Source: Pseudobacter sp. (GTDB lineage: Bacteria > Bacteroidota > Bacteroidia > Chitinophagales > Chitinophagaceae). From it: a DNA stretch of 35,124 nt. Below the pieces are notes generated by a model. The model did no database searches, had not been told where the DNA came from, and worked only from the letters and a program-made list of their open reading frames with translations. Position numbers and translations under genes: made by a program. This document shows, piece by piece, positions 8,247 to 17,854 of this stretch (its first letter is position 1; each line of letters begins with the position of its first letter). The stretch spans positions 1 through 35,124 of the forward strand of contig JAFIGX010000008.1 in NCBI GenBank assembly GCA_017849455.1. Reading direction: 5' to 3'.

Positions 8247-9386
8247 ATGAATATACCCAGAACCCTCGAAAAGACCCTGGAAGGTCAATTGGGCAAGCAG
8301 AAGGTGATCATGCTTTGCGGTACCCGCCGGGTCGGAAAAACAACCCTCATTCAAAAAATTGCGGAAAAACATAAAGACGATGTGTTGTTATTGCTAGGAG
8401 AAGATATGCAGGTCGTATCTATCTTACAACAACGGACAATTGCCAATTATCAGCGTCTTGTACGAAACAAAAAAATTGTAATAATTGATGAAGCGCAAGC
8501 TGTTCCCGGTATCGGTCAGGTATTGAAATTAATGATCGATAATATAAAAGGAATGACCATCATTGCAACCGGCAGCAGCAGTCTGGACCTGGTCAATGCA
8601 GCAGGAGAGCCATTAGTTGGGCGGCAGCTCGTTTATCAACTATACCCAATTGCCCAGGTGGAACTCTCAGCGATGGAAGACCTCCTGACCACAACAACCA
8701 ACCTCGAACAGCGGCTGATCTATGGCAGTTACCCAGAACTATGGCAACTCTCTACGATTGAAGAAAAAGAAAACTATCTCAAATCACTGGTAAGTAGTTA
8801 TTTGCTAAAGGACATCCTGATATATGAAAATGTAAAAGGAGCAAACCTGCTCTACAAGCTGTTACAGTTACTTGCTTTCCAGATTGGCAGTGAAGTAAGC
8901 ACAGTAGAACTGGGAAAAACATTGCAACTAAATAAAATTACTGTAGACAGGTACCTTGATCTACTTGCCAAAGTCTTCATAATATATCCACTCTCCGGTT
9001 ACAGTAACAACCTGCGAAAAGAAGTCAGTAAAAGCAAAAAGTGGTTCTTTTATGATAATGGGATCAGAAACGCGCTGATAAATAATTTTAGCCCACTCCA
9101 AAACCGTAATGATGTTGGACAACTATGGGAACAATACTTCTTATCGGAGAGAATGAAATTCAACAGTTACAGAGGCTATGATCCGCAATACTATTTTTGG
9201 CGAACATACGATCAACAGGAACTGGACCTGATCGAAGTCAACAACAGGCAGGAGCTGACGGCTTACGAATGCAAATGGAAGGAAAAAAACGTCAGGATCC
9301 CCACTGCTTTTGGGAAAGCATATCCCACTGCCACCTTTAACACTATCACATTATCCAATTATCTGGATTTTATTACCGCGACTTAA
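8247..9386 (+). CDS. AAA_14 / DUF4143 family ATPase
   Basis: The 379-residue protein has Walker A at residues 25-33 (GTRRVGKTT), Walker B at 77-84 (IVIIDEAQ), a sensor-like TGSSS at 109-113 and a conserved AGEPLVGR at 119-126. Together these define the AAA_14 family. The C-terminal part is of DUF4143 type: a winged-helix-like segment (about 205-260), then a PD-(D/E)xK-like core with WEQYFL, ELDLIEV and AYECKW (about 293-353). Family members are common, often genomically isolated in Bacteroidota, and poorly understood. A role in nucleic-acid processing or defence is possible but not shown. The length is normal and the gene intact. It converges with the oxidoreductase gene 18 bases downstream and is richer in G+C than the toxin locus to its left. 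Confidence 0.88.
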   Translation: MNIPRTLEKTLEGQLGKQKVIMLCGTRRVGKTTLIQKIAEKHKDDVLLLLGEDMQVVSILQQRTIANYQRLVRNKKIVIIDEAQAVPGIGQVLKLMIDNIKGMTIIATGSSSLDLVNAAGEPLVGRQLVYQLYPIAQVELSAMEDLLTTTTNLEQRLIYGSYPELWQLSTIEEKENYLKSLVSSYLLKDILIYENVKGANLLYKLLQLLAFQIGSEVSTVELGKTLQLNKITVDRYLDLLAKVFIIYPLSGYSNNLRKEVSKSKKWFFYDNGIRNALINNFSPLQNRNDVGQLWEQYFLSERMKFNSYRGYDPQYYFWRTYDQQELDLIEVNNRQELTAYECKWKEKNVRIPTAFGKAYPTATFNTITLSNYLDFITAT

Positions 9387-9404
9387 AAATTATCCCTGTC
9401 CACC

Positions 9405-10433
<1,029 letters not shown>

Positions 10434-10450
10434 AGTACTATAGGTTCCTG

Positions 10451-10458
10451 CAAATTTA
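10451..10458 (-). promoter_or_regulatory. Predicted -7 box of the korB promoter
   Basis: On the minus strand the sequence TAAATTTG fits the Bacteroidota -7 consensus TAnnTTTG and lies 18 bases from the start codon. A TTG at a distance of about 23-24 bases upstream is the best -33 candidate, so the match at -33 is only partial. Confidence 0.5.
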
Positions 10459-10521
10459 CGGGATATTTTTGTCCATTGATTCCAACCTTTTTAATGTTAG
10501 CTTCTCTTATAGGTAAGGCAC

Positions 10522-11073
10522 TTGGAACAGGCAGTACACATACTAACGGTTATTGTGGGAAAAGCAAGCCGGGGCGATGAGAGTGCCCGGGCCATGCTAT
10601 ACCAGCAATTTGCCCAAAAGATGTTCAGTATCTGTGTACGGATGACAGGCAGCCGCAATGACGCAGAAGATCTTTTACAGGAATCGTTCATCAAGGCTTT
10701 CGGCAGCCTGCACCAGTTGAAACAGCAACAATTGTTCGAGCCCTGGCTGCGGACCATCGTGGTGAATCAATGTATCAGGCATGTAAAGAAGGCCGTGTCG
10801 TGGCAGGTGCTGGATGAAAATACTACAGGCCATCTTGAAGAGGAAGGGATCGATTGGCTGCAAAGTATCGGATTCGAGCAAATACATGAATCCATCAAAA
10901 GCCTGCCGGTAGGTTGCCGGGAAATTTTTAACCTGTATGTGCTGGAAGATTATTCGCACCAGCAGATCGCCGAAGCCCTGGCCATTTCAGTATCGACCTC
11001 CAAAAGCCAGTACCACCGCGCCAGGCAATTGCTGAAAGAACGATTACTCAAACAATGGGAATATCATGGATGA
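10522..11073 (+). CDS. ECF-type RNA polymerase sigma factor
   Basis: The 183-residue protein has sigma region 2 at about residues 20-62 (MLYQQFAQKMFSICVRM, then NDAEDLLQESFIKAF) and region 4 at about 127-178 (SLPVGCREIFNLYVLEDYSH, then QQIAEALAISVSTSKSQYHR). It lacks regions 1 and 3, as ECF sigmas do. The start is a TTG at 10522: the frame is open only from 10513 and has no ATG before region 2. It overlaps the next gene by 8 bases. It should direct transcription of the following membrane and outer-membrane genes, and perhaps its own operon, once the downstream membrane protein releases it. That regulatory link is inferred from gene order. Confidence 0.9.
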   Translation: MEQAVHILTVIVGKASRGDESARAMLYQQFAQKMFSICVRMTGSRNDAEDLLQESFIKAFGSLHQLKQQQLFEPWLRTIVVNQCIRHVKKAVSWQVLDENTTGHLEEEGIDWLQSIGFEQIHESIKSLPVGCREIFNLYVLEDYSHQQIAEALAISVSTSKSQYHRARQLLKERLLKQWEYHG

Positions 11074-11803
11074 ACTGAAAAAATATTTATCCGGCCACCG
11101 GGACCAAATCGATACCGAGCCACCACCCGACCTGAAGGTGTGGCAGGGAGTACAGCGGGGTCTGCACCGTGAAGAGAAAAGACCGGCCATTGCCCGGTTC
11201 CGCTGGGTGGCCGCTGCTGCCATTGTGGTACTGTTATCGGCCGGCGCTTTCTGGTGGTTAAGGACTGCTCCTTCCGGTGAAGGACTGGCAAAGCATTCGC
11301 CCTCCGTAATCGAAAGTGAAAAAGTACCGGCAAAGCCGCTGCCTGATACCCAAAAGACCGAAGTGCAAAAGCCTGCCATTGAAGTATTGCGAGCTCCGGT
11401 GACCAGCGTAACGAAGGAGCGTACCGTTACCAGGTCCAAATCAAAAGGAGCGCCGGCAGAGAAAGAAGCGTTATCGCCCCTTCAGGCCCTGGCCAATAAT
11501 TTCGATGGCATGATCGGACGCCAGGTGAGAAGACTGGAGAACATGCCGATCTATGCAGAAGATGCAGATTATTTCAAGGAACTCAGGAAACAATGGCAGG
11601 ATCTCCAGCAGGAGGAGAAAGCCATTCAGCAGGATGCGGCGGATTATGGGGTGAACGATCGCCTGGTGGAACAACTGATCCAGGTATACCAGAAAAAGCT
11701 ATCCTTCCTGAAACAGTGGCAGAACGAGATCAGTAAAATGAATGCCCGTACCAGGCGGCATCAATCATCCGGGAAGACACAACCATCTTTCTTAAAAATG
11801 TAA
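11066..11803 (+). CDS. Single-pass membrane protein in anti-sigma position
   Basis: The 245-residue protein has a short cytosolic N-terminus (about 46 residues, with DLKVWQGVQRGL), one transmembrane helix at about 47-65 (WVAAAAIVVLLSAGAFWW) and a long charged extracytoplasmic part. That part is predicted to be largely helical, with heptad-like runs at about 165-235 (rich in Gln, Lys, Glu). This layout and the 8-base overlap with the sigma gene fit an anti-sigma factor coupled by translation. No classic anti-sigma domain such as a FecR or zinc-finger motif can be seen, so the role rests on context. Confidence 0.65.
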   Translation: MDELKKYLSGHRDQIDTEPPPDLKVWQGVQRGLHREEKRPAIARFRWVAAAAIVVLLSAGAFWWLRTAPSGEGLAKHSPSVIESEKVPAKPLPDTQKTEVQKPAIEVLRAPVTSVTKERTVTRSKSKGAPAEKEALSPLQALANNFDGMIGRQVRRLENMPIYAEDADYFKELRKQWQDLQQEEKAIQQDAADYGVNDRLVEQLIQVYQKKLSFLKQWQNEISKMNARTRRHQSSGKTQPSFLKM

Positions 11804-11804
11804 A

Positions 11805-13223
11805 ATGAATGATATGCATATAGCCAGGAAAGAAAAGTATTTGTATTGGATATTCATTGCTCCCTGTCTATTTGGTAACATAGATGGATATGCACAGAAG
11901 ATCATTTCGAAAGAGATCCAGAAAGAGGTGACCATCATGTCGACCCCTACGATCCAGATCACGGGATCACTACCGATCATCCAGGTAAAGGGTTGGAACC
12001 AGTCGAAGGTTAAAATGGTACTGCAGTTCAATGCCGATAGCTCCCTTCGCTCCCTCAACTCGGATGAATGGCTCGCCTATTGGGGCCTTACGATGAGAGC
12101 GTTCAATAGCCGGGTAGACATCAGCACTGAAAAAAAACCGGTATGGATCGAAAAGCCGTTCGAGGGAAAATTGAAATTGGACAATTTGAAATTTGATCAA
12201 CGGTCATTCCACGATCCACGCCCCTCCCAGGAACCGAGCCCGGCCCATAGACCCCGGAACCTTTTCACGGACAAGGTGGAACTAAGCAAGGACAAGAAAG
12301 TAGGAAAGTCATCGCAGTTGCAACCTGATCCAAAATCAGTTCAGCTCGCTGAAAAAGCGGATAGCAAAAAAGCTGCATTGAAAATGGTACACGCAAGCAA
12401 CAGGATACTTACGATATGGGTACCTATGGGATCCCAGTTGAAGATCATCAATAAATACGGGGATGTAATCATCGGAATGGATGTTGGGGACGCAGAGCTG
12501 GAAGTGTCGAATGGAAATCTGGAAGCTGAGAATTTCCGTTTACTGCGGCTAACCGGCAAGTTCTGCAATGCCAATCTGGGCAATATCAAGAAAGCTGTCA
12601 TCGATTTTCAGAATGGCTCGTTCACAGCAGGTAATATAGATGATCTCGACCTGGAAAGTAAAGGTTCCACGATAGATTATGAAGGAGGTAACTATTGCTA
12701 TATGCGAAGCCAGTCGGATGAGATCAGTATCGAAACTATCGGGAAGCTGGATGCGCGTAAAACCTATGGCAGTCTCAGGATCGAAGAAGTCAACGGCGAT
12801 GTGGACTTCGAGGGCCAAAATGCGAATATCAGGTTCCGCTCCATCAGCCCCGATGTAAAGCAGATCAGTATCAATAACAAGTATGCCGACCTTCGGTTAC
12901 CGGTAAAAAAGCTCACCAATTATCATGTGGATTTTACCGGCTATTATACCACTGTATTTGCTCCTTTCACAAAAGAGGTTGTTGCCAGTCCCGCCGCGGA
13001 GAAAGAACCGGTCGATTCACTGAGTGGGCCAGAGAAGGAGAAAATGCGGGCGATGAAATACTTGCAGGAACAGGAAAGGCTCCGGTACGATAAGGAAAAG
13101 TCGAAAGGTGTTGCCCTCGGGGAACTTGCGCCCCGTCGCTTTACCGGCACAGTAGGAAATTTAAAAGACAAACATACAGCCTTCAAACTGAATTGTACCG
13201 CCTGTACGGTCGATTTCAAATAA
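11805..13223 (+). CDS. Exported protein with DUF4097-like beta-helix region, function unknown
   Basis: The gene begins one base after the stop of the preceding membrane protein, so the two share a transcript. A signal segment lies at about residues 14-30 (WIFIAPCLFGNIDGYA). The N-terminal third carries a conserved-looking TPTIQITGSLPIIQVKGW block, then a low-complexity Pro/Arg-rich linker. Residues about 195-385 form short repeating beta-strand units (YGDVIIGM, AELEVSNGN, LEAENFRLLRL, KYADLRLPV), as in DUF4097/adhesin-like right-handed helices. The C-terminal part is charged. No catalytic motif is visible. It may monitor the cell envelope together with the sigma/anti-sigma pair, but this is only inferred from position. 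Confidence 0.6.
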   Translation: MNDMHIARKEKYLYWIFIAPCLFGNIDGYAQKIISKEIQKEVTIMSTPTIQITGSLPIIQVKGWNQSKVKMVLQFNADSSLRSLNSDEWLAYWGLTMRAFNSRVDISTEKKPVWIEKPFEGKLKLDNLKFDQRSFHDPRPSQEPSPAHRPRNLFTDKVELSKDKKVGKSSQLQPDPKSVQLAEKADSKKAALKMVHASNRILTIWVPMGSQLKIINKYGDVIIGMDVGDAELEVSNGNLEAENFRLLRLTGKFCNANLGNIKKAVIDFQNGSFTAGNIDDLDLESKGSTIDYEGGNYCYMRSQSDEISIETIGKLDARKTYGSLRIEEVNGDVDFEGQNANIRFRSISPDVKQISINNKYADLRLPVKKLTNYHVDFTGYYTTVFAPFTKEVVASPAAEKEPVDSLSGPEKEKMRAMKYLQEQERLRYDKEKSKGVALGELAPRRFTGTVGNLKDKHTAFKLNCTACTVDFK

Positions 13224-13390
13224 GTGGGAAACGGAACGGAACATCAAGTAAGTATGATCGATCGTGTAACAAATTTTATCATGTCCGGTGACTGACGTTA
13301 TTTGTACATGATTTTGAGAAAGTGTATGCAACAGAAGGGAAAGTATAGCGTCCTTATTCATAACATTCACTAACAGATCAAAGTATAGCC

Positions 13391-15844
13391 ATGAATTTTA
13401 CAAAGCCCGCTTTGTACGGGATTTCCTTGTCCTTCCTCCTTGGTTTATTTCTGTCAATGCCGGCGTCTGCACAGAAAAAACGGGCCAGTATAAAAGGCTC
13501 CGTTCTCGACAGCACCCAGGCCAAACCATTACCTTTTGCCACCGTAGGGCTGTACAAGGTTGCCGACCACACCAGGCCGTTGCAGAATATATTTTCGGAT
13601 AGTAAAGGCCGTTATGAGTTTTTGAAAGTGGACACAGGCCAATATGTGGTATATGCTTCCAATTCGGGCTATGCGGAGAAAGCCACATCTCCTTTTTTCA
13701 TTACAAACGACAGTACTGCTCTCGAGCTGCCTGCCCTAACTCTTTCAACGGTTGCACAGGACCTGGCGGCGGTGACCGTTTCAGCGAGAAGGCCGCTTAT
13801 CGAGCAATCGGAAGACAAGCTGATCTACAATGCTGAATCGGACCCTTCCACGCAAGGAGAAACGGCCATCGATGTATTGCGCAAGACACCCTTTCTTTCG
13901 GTCGATGGGGAAGGGAACGTACAACTCAACGGTCAAACCAATTTCAAAGTGTTGTTGAATGGCAAGGAAACGGCCATGTTCACGAAGAACCTCAAAGAAG
14001 CCTTGCAATCTTTTCCTGCCAACCTGATCAAAAAAGTGGAAGTGATCACCAGCCCTTCCTCGAAATACGATGCGGAAGGGGTGGGTGGGATCATCAATAT
14101 CATCACTAAAAAGAAAGTGATGGGATACAATGGAAGCCTTGGTATTTCGAGGAACTTCACCAATTTCCGCAACTCGATCAATGGCAACCTCAGTTTCAAA
14201 TATGGAAAATTTGGCTTGAGCGCTTCCTATGGTTACAATGTGACGGATAGTTACAAAATGAGGCTTGAATCCGAAACCGAATCGCTGGTACCGGTAGTTT
14301 TTTCCAAACGATACTCGAACGGGGAACGGAAGATCGGTAATCATTATCAGTACCTCAATATGGAATTGAGTTTGGATATCGATAGCCTGAATACCCTGAG
14401 CGTTTCCGGTAATTTGTCCGACTGGGCAGGAAGAAATACCAACTACCGGGATTTTGGGGTCATCTCGGCAGATAAAAGGGACACCTTGTTCAACGTATTC
14501 GACGAAAGGGGTAAAGGCATTTTTCCTTCTTTCAACATCGGCGTGGATTATATCAGAAAATTCCGTAAGCCGGAACAGGAACTGGCCTTCAAGTTTTATC
14601 ATGAGCCCAGCAAGGATAATTATACACAATGGAGCGATCAGTATTATCCAACCTTCACCCGTTATTCCATCAATCAGAATAATAACACCATGCGACAAAC
14701 CACCTGGCAGACCGACTATGTACAACCGCTCACGAAGTATACCAGGCTGGAGATCGGAGGTAAGGTGATCCTCCGCCAGGCAGACGCCAATTATGAAAGC
14801 CAGCTGCGCTACGGCGCTGATGAAAAATTCCGGATCGACAGCAGTAATTCCGATAAATTCAATTACAGCCAAAATGTATACAGCCTGTATCTGACCTATC
14901 GCTTCAATTGGAAGAAATTCAGTTTTCGGTTGGGCAATCGCGTAGAAAGAACGGTGGTGGAAGGGAATTTCATCAAATCCCACACGGAAGTGCGGCAGGA
15001 TTATTATACCTGGATACCGAGTGTCTACACATCGCTCAAATGGAATACCGTTAATACACTATCGTTATCGTATACCAGGCGGATCAACCGTCCTTATATA
15101 TGGGACCTGAATCCCTTTGTCTTCAATACAGATTCTCTGAATATCAGTTACGGCAATCCCGGCCTGGTACCGGAGTTGTCGCACGTGTTCGAACTGGCCT
15201 ATACTGTGGTCAAAGGCAAAACAAATATCAATGTACGCCTTTCGGAATCTTTCAGCAATACCCAGATCGCCCGTTATTTTCTGTTCAATAACAATACCGG
15301 TATCATATCAAATACGCTGGACAATATCGGAAGCTATGCCTCAACAGGGTTGAGCGGCAACCTGACCGTCCCCATCAATAGCAAGTGGCGTATAAATACC
15401 AATCTCGGGCTTCGCTATGACTTTCTGAAGAACCGGCTCAACGCTGCACAAAAGAACCAGGGCTTCGGCGGCTGGATGTCTTTCAACTCCAACTACGATA
15501 TCGACAAGAAATGGACTGTATTTGCCAATGGGTATTTTCTCTGGCCGTCCGTGCGCATTCAGGGCCGGGGCTCCAATGGCTCCTGGTATGGAATGGGCGC
15601 CAATTACAAGTTCTTCAAGGAAAAATTCACGCTCTCGGTAGCCCTCAATAATTTCCTGGCGAAAGATCAGATCTGGAAGAACTATTCGAAGGATGCCAAT
15701 TTCAATACCGTCTACAAGATCTTCGCTCCTTCACGGGGCATCAACCTTAGCCTGCGCTGGAACTTTGGCAAGCTCACCGAAAATGTTTCCCGCAAGCGGG
15801 GCGTCAATAACGATGACCTCCGTTCAGGCGGAAACAATAACTGA
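13391..15844 (+). CDS. TonB-receptor-like outer-membrane beta-barrel protein
   Basis: The 817-residue protein has a signal peptide (cleavage after PASA, residue 27) and a CarboxypepD_reg-like domain at about 33-115 (SIKGSVLD, then DSKGRYEFLKVDTGQYVVY). A plug-like domain follows at about 150-240 (GETAIDVLRKTPFLSVDGEG, then VEVITSPSSKYDAEGVGGII). A long beta-barrel then runs to the end (OMP_b-brl_3 type, with repeated aromatic strand ends such as YRFNWKKFSFRLGNRVER). Such proteins take up or sense large ligands at the outer membrane. No SusD-like partner follows, so it is not a standard polysaccharide-utilisation pair. The 167-base gap before it could hold its own promoter; I see no strong one. 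Confidence 0.85.
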   Translation: MNFTKPALYGISLSFLLGLFLSMPASAQKKRASIKGSVLDSTQAKPLPFATVGLYKVADHTRPLQNIFSDSKGRYEFLKVDTGQYVVYASNSGYAEKATSPFFITNDSTALELPALTLSTVAQDLAAVTVSARRPLIEQSEDKLIYNAESDPSTQGETAIDVLRKTPFLSVDGEGNVQLNGQTNFKVLLNGKETAMFTKNLKEALQSFPANLIKKVEVITSPSSKYDAEGVGGIINIITKKKVMGYNGSLGISRNFTNFRNSINGNLSFKYGKFGLSASYGYNVTDSYKMRLESETESLVPVVFSKRYSNGERKIGNHYQYLNMELSLDIDSLNTLSVSGNLSDWAGRNTNYRDFGVISADKRDTLFNVFDERGKGIFPSFNIGVDYIRKFRKPEQELAFKFYHEPSKDNYTQWSDQYYPTFTRYSINQNNNTMRQTTWQTDYVQPLTKYTRLEIGGKVILRQADANYESQLRYGADEKFRIDSSNSDKFNYSQNVYSLYLTYRFNWKKFSFRLGNRVERTVVEGNFIKSHTEVRQDYYTWIPSVYTSLKWNTVNTLSLSYTRRINRPYIWDLNPFVFNTDSLNISYGNPGLVPELSHVFELAYTVVKGKTNINVRLSESFSNTQIARYFLFNNNTGIISNTLDNIGSYASTGLSGNLTVPINSKWRINTNLGLRYDFLKNRLNAAQKNQGFGGWMSFNSNYDIDKKWTVFANGYFLWPSVRIQGRGSNGSWYGMGANYKFFKEKFTLSVALNNFLAKDQIWKNYSKDANFNTVYKIFAPSRGINLSLRWNFGKLTENVSRKRGVNNDDLRSGGNNN

Positions 15845-15873
15845 TCAATACCTCTTTCATAATAGCCGTTTAT

Positions 15874-15897
15874 AGGTGATCATACAATCGATCACCT
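15874..15897 (+). terminator. First hairpin downstream of the beta-barrel gene
   Basis: AGGTGATC (15874-15881) and GATCACCT (15890-15897) form a perfect 8-bp stem with an 8-base loop. There is no T-run behind it, so it may protect the mRNA end or assist the stronger hairpin 11 bases further on. Confidence 0.4.
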
Positions 15898-15907
15898 GGC
15901 AAGTGAC

Positions 15908-15935
15908 GGACCGGGTTTCTACCCGGTCCTTGTTA
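15908..15935 (+). terminator. Intrinsic terminator after the sigma/beta-barrel cluster
   Basis: GGACCGGGT (15908-15916) pairs perfectly with ACCCGGTCC (15921-15929) around a TTCT loop. The sequence TTGTTA follows. The short and interrupted T-tract makes it a moderate terminator. Confidence 0.65.
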
Positions 15936-16006
15936 TGTGTAGCACTAATGTATACTCCCGCTCTTTCTCCCTGCCCTGGTTAACGACCGATTAACGAAAA
16001 AATCAA

Positions 16007-16039
16007 TTAAACGTTTGTTTAATTTAAACGGTTGTTTAA
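16007..16039 (+). promoter_or_regulatory. Twin TetR-type operators
   Basis: Two 16-base sites, 16007-16022 and 16024-16039, each have the half-sites TTAAAC and GTTTAA separated by four bases (GTTT and GGTT). Their centres are 17 bases apart. They cover the -33 and most of the -7 element of the promoter in front of the tetR gene, which suits direct autorepression by the TetR protein encoded 31 bases downstream. Binding is inferred, not shown. Confidence 0.75.
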
Positions 16040-16044
16040 TTTTG
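16014..16044 (+). promoter_or_regulatory. Promoter of the efflux operon (Bacteroidota type)
   Basis: TTTG at 16014-16017, a spacer of exactly 19 bases, and TAATTTTG at 16037-16044 match the Bacteroidota sigma consensus TTTG-N19-TAnnTTTG without a mismatch. Transcription should begin near 16050, about 20 bases before the ATG at 16070. The overlap with both operator sites explains how binding would block the polymerase. Confidence 0.8.
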
Positions 16045-16069
16045 TGCCGGAAATCAAATCATCGAACCT

Positions 16070-16702
16070 ATGGCACTGGCCGAAAAAACAGATAAACGGG
16101 TACAGCTCCTGATAGCTGCCGAGCAATTGTTTGCCGAGAAAGGATTTGATGGCACTTCGGTGCGTGATATTGCCCAACTGGCTGAGGTGAATCTCGCCAT
16201 GATCTCCTATTATTTCGGTTCCAAGGAGAGATTGCTGAAAGCGCTGATCGAATACAACTTCAATCTCAATATCGAATTGCTGGAAGACCTCAGCAAGAAT
16301 GAATCGATCTCGCCCATGGACAAGATCCTGCAGTTGGCCGATTTCTATGTAGATAAATTCATCCTTAAACGACGTTTTCACACGATCGTGAGCCAGGAAT
16401 ACAATACAGGCCGTTCATCGGAAATAAAAGAGCTGATCACCAATTTCAAGATGAGGAATTTCGAGCGGGTGAAAGGTATCCTCGCCGAAGGCCAGCGTAA
16501 GAAAGTGTTCCGGAAAGTTGACCCTGAAATGACCATGGCCACCCTGATCGGCACCATCAACCAGGTCATCAATTCCAGGAATATGTATTGTATTCTCCTC
16601 AGGATCGATTCCGACAATGAAGAAGATTACCGCCGGAAAGTGACTGAACGGCTCAAAATTCACTTCCGGCAATTATTGCGCAGCCACCTTGCTGCCGAAT
16701 AG
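16070..16702 (+). CDS. TetR/AcrR-family repressor of the efflux operon
   Basis: The 210-residue protein carries a typical TetR DNA-binding domain at residues 12-60: a first helix around LLIAAEQLFAEKGFDGTSVR, then the helix-turn-helix DIAQLAEVNLAMISYYFGSK and the trailing KERLLKALIE. The C-terminal two thirds are helical and variable, as in ligand-binding TetR domains. It opens an operon with an adaptor, a pump and an outer-membrane channel, and its promoter is covered by two palindromes. It is therefore expected to repress the operon until an inducer, probably a pump substrate, binds. The inducer cannot be read from the sequence. Confidence 0.9.
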   Translation: MALAEKTDKRVQLLIAAEQLFAEKGFDGTSVRDIAQLAEVNLAMISYYFGSKERLLKALIEYNFNLNIELLEDLSKNESISPMDKILQLADFYVDKFILKRRFHTIVSQEYNTGRSSEIKELITNFKMRNFERVKGILAEGQRKKVFRKVDPEMTMATLIGTINQVINSRNMYCILLRIDSDNEEDYRRKVTERLKIHFRQLLRSHLAAE

Positions 16703-16725
16703 ATCATACTAAAAGTTAGTAACGT

Positions 16726-17775
16726 ATGGAACAACCAAACACACCCGAAAAGAAAAAGAAATCACCGGTACGGCTCATTATCATATCCGCTATACTGATC
16801 GCCGGCGGGATCTATGGGTATTCGAAGATCAACTACGCCCTGCATCATGAAAGCACAGACAACGCGCAGGTGGAGACTCAACTGGTGCCGGTGCTGCCCC
16901 GTGTGGCAGGTTATGTGAAGACCATTGCGGTGAAAGATTATGATTCCGTGAAAGCAGGCCAGCTCGTGGTGGAACTGGATGATGCGGAGCTTCAAACACA
17001 ACTGGTGCAGATGGAGGCCGATTACCAGGCAGCCATCGCGGACCTTGCCAATGCAAAAGCATCTTTGAACAATGCACTGATCTCCCTTCGCGTGAACAAA
17101 GGCAATATCTCCATCAATGAGGTGAAGCTGGAAAAGGCATCGAAAGATTTGAACCGCAACCAGAACCTCTATGCCGAAGCCGCCATCACGCAAAAGCAAC
17201 TGGAAGATAGCAAGTACGATCACGAAACCCTGGTGAGAGAGCTTGCCAACAGCCGCAATGACCTGGCCGGCGCTGAAAGCCGCATCAGCATTTTGCAGGC
17301 TGCCGTGAACAAGGCTGCCGCCAATATCGATGTGAAGAAAGCATTGATCGATCAGCAGAAACTGAAACTCTCCTATACGAAGATCTATGCACCGCAGGCA
17401 GGTAAGATCGGTAAAAAGAATGTTGCTGAAGGCCAGTACGTGCAGGCAGGCGCTCCTCTGTTCACCATCGTGAATGATACTACTTATTGGGTAGTGGCCA
17501 ATTTCAAAGAGAACCAGATAAAAAGATTGCACCCCGGTATGCCGGTGGATATCGAAATGGACGCCTATCCCAATGTGAAGATCAAAGGTCAGGTGGAAAG
17601 CCTGAGTGACGCTACCGGGGCTCGTTTCGCCCTGCTTCCCCCGGATAATTCCAGCGGGAATTTCGTGAAGGTTACACAGCGTGTACCAGTGAAGATCGCC
17701 ATCGATGATATGGCCCAATACCGGGAAATGCTTCGTGCCGGTCTCAGCGTATACGTTAGTATCCCATTGAATTAA
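16726..17775 (+). CDS. HlyD/EmrA-type periplasmic adaptor of an MFS efflux pump
   Basis: The 349-residue protein has an N-terminal membrane anchor at about 16-34. TDNAQVE follows at 44-50, the hallmark start of the EmrA/HlyD biotinyl-lipoyl half. A long helical hairpin spans about 85-215. The second lipoyl half (LSYTKIYAPQAGKIGKKNV) and a beta-barrel (YWVVANFKENQIKRLHPGMP, then VDIEMD) complete the adaptor fold. It bridges the inner-membrane MFS transporter to the TolC-like channel. It begins 23 bases after tetR. A strong hairpin lies between it and the pump gene. Confidence 0.9.
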   Translation: MEQPNTPEKKKKSPVRLIIISAILIAGGIYGYSKINYALHHESTDNAQVETQLVPVLPRVAGYVKTIAVKDYDSVKAGQLVVELDDAELQTQLVQMEADYQAAIADLANAKASLNNALISLRVNKGNISINEVKLEKASKDLNRNQNLYAEAAITQKQLEDSKYDHETLVRELANSRNDLAGAESRISILQAAVNKAAANIDVKKALIDQQKLKLSYTKIYAPQAGKIGKKNVAEGQYVQAGAPLFTIVNDTTYWVVANFKENQIKRLHPGMPVDIEMDAYPNVKIKGQVESLSDATGARFALLPPDNSSGNFVKVTQRVPVKIAIDDMAQYREMLRAGLSVYVSIPLN

Positions 17776-17783
17776 TCAATAAA

Positions 17784-17834
17784 CAGGCTTGCTCACAACG
17801 ATTGTTTCAGCTCACGCTAGTGTGGGCAGGCCTG
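17784..17834 (+). other. Intercistronic hairpin between adaptor and pump genes
   Basis: CAGGCTTGCTCACA (17784-17797) can pair over all 14 positions with TGTGGGCAGGCCTG (17821-17834) if two G-U pairs are allowed, with a 23-base loop. No T-run follows, so it is not a normal terminator. It might stabilise or process the mRNA and set different levels of adaptor and pump. The stem ends 20 bases before the pump start codon at 17855. Confidence 0.55.
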
Positions 17835-17854
17835 CTCCATCTTAATATTATTGT

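Noticed and set aside
13224..13390. Promoter in front of the outer-membrane barrel gene (TGATTTTG near 13310)
   Set aside because: The -7 box deviates at a key position and there is no TTTG at a suitable distance.
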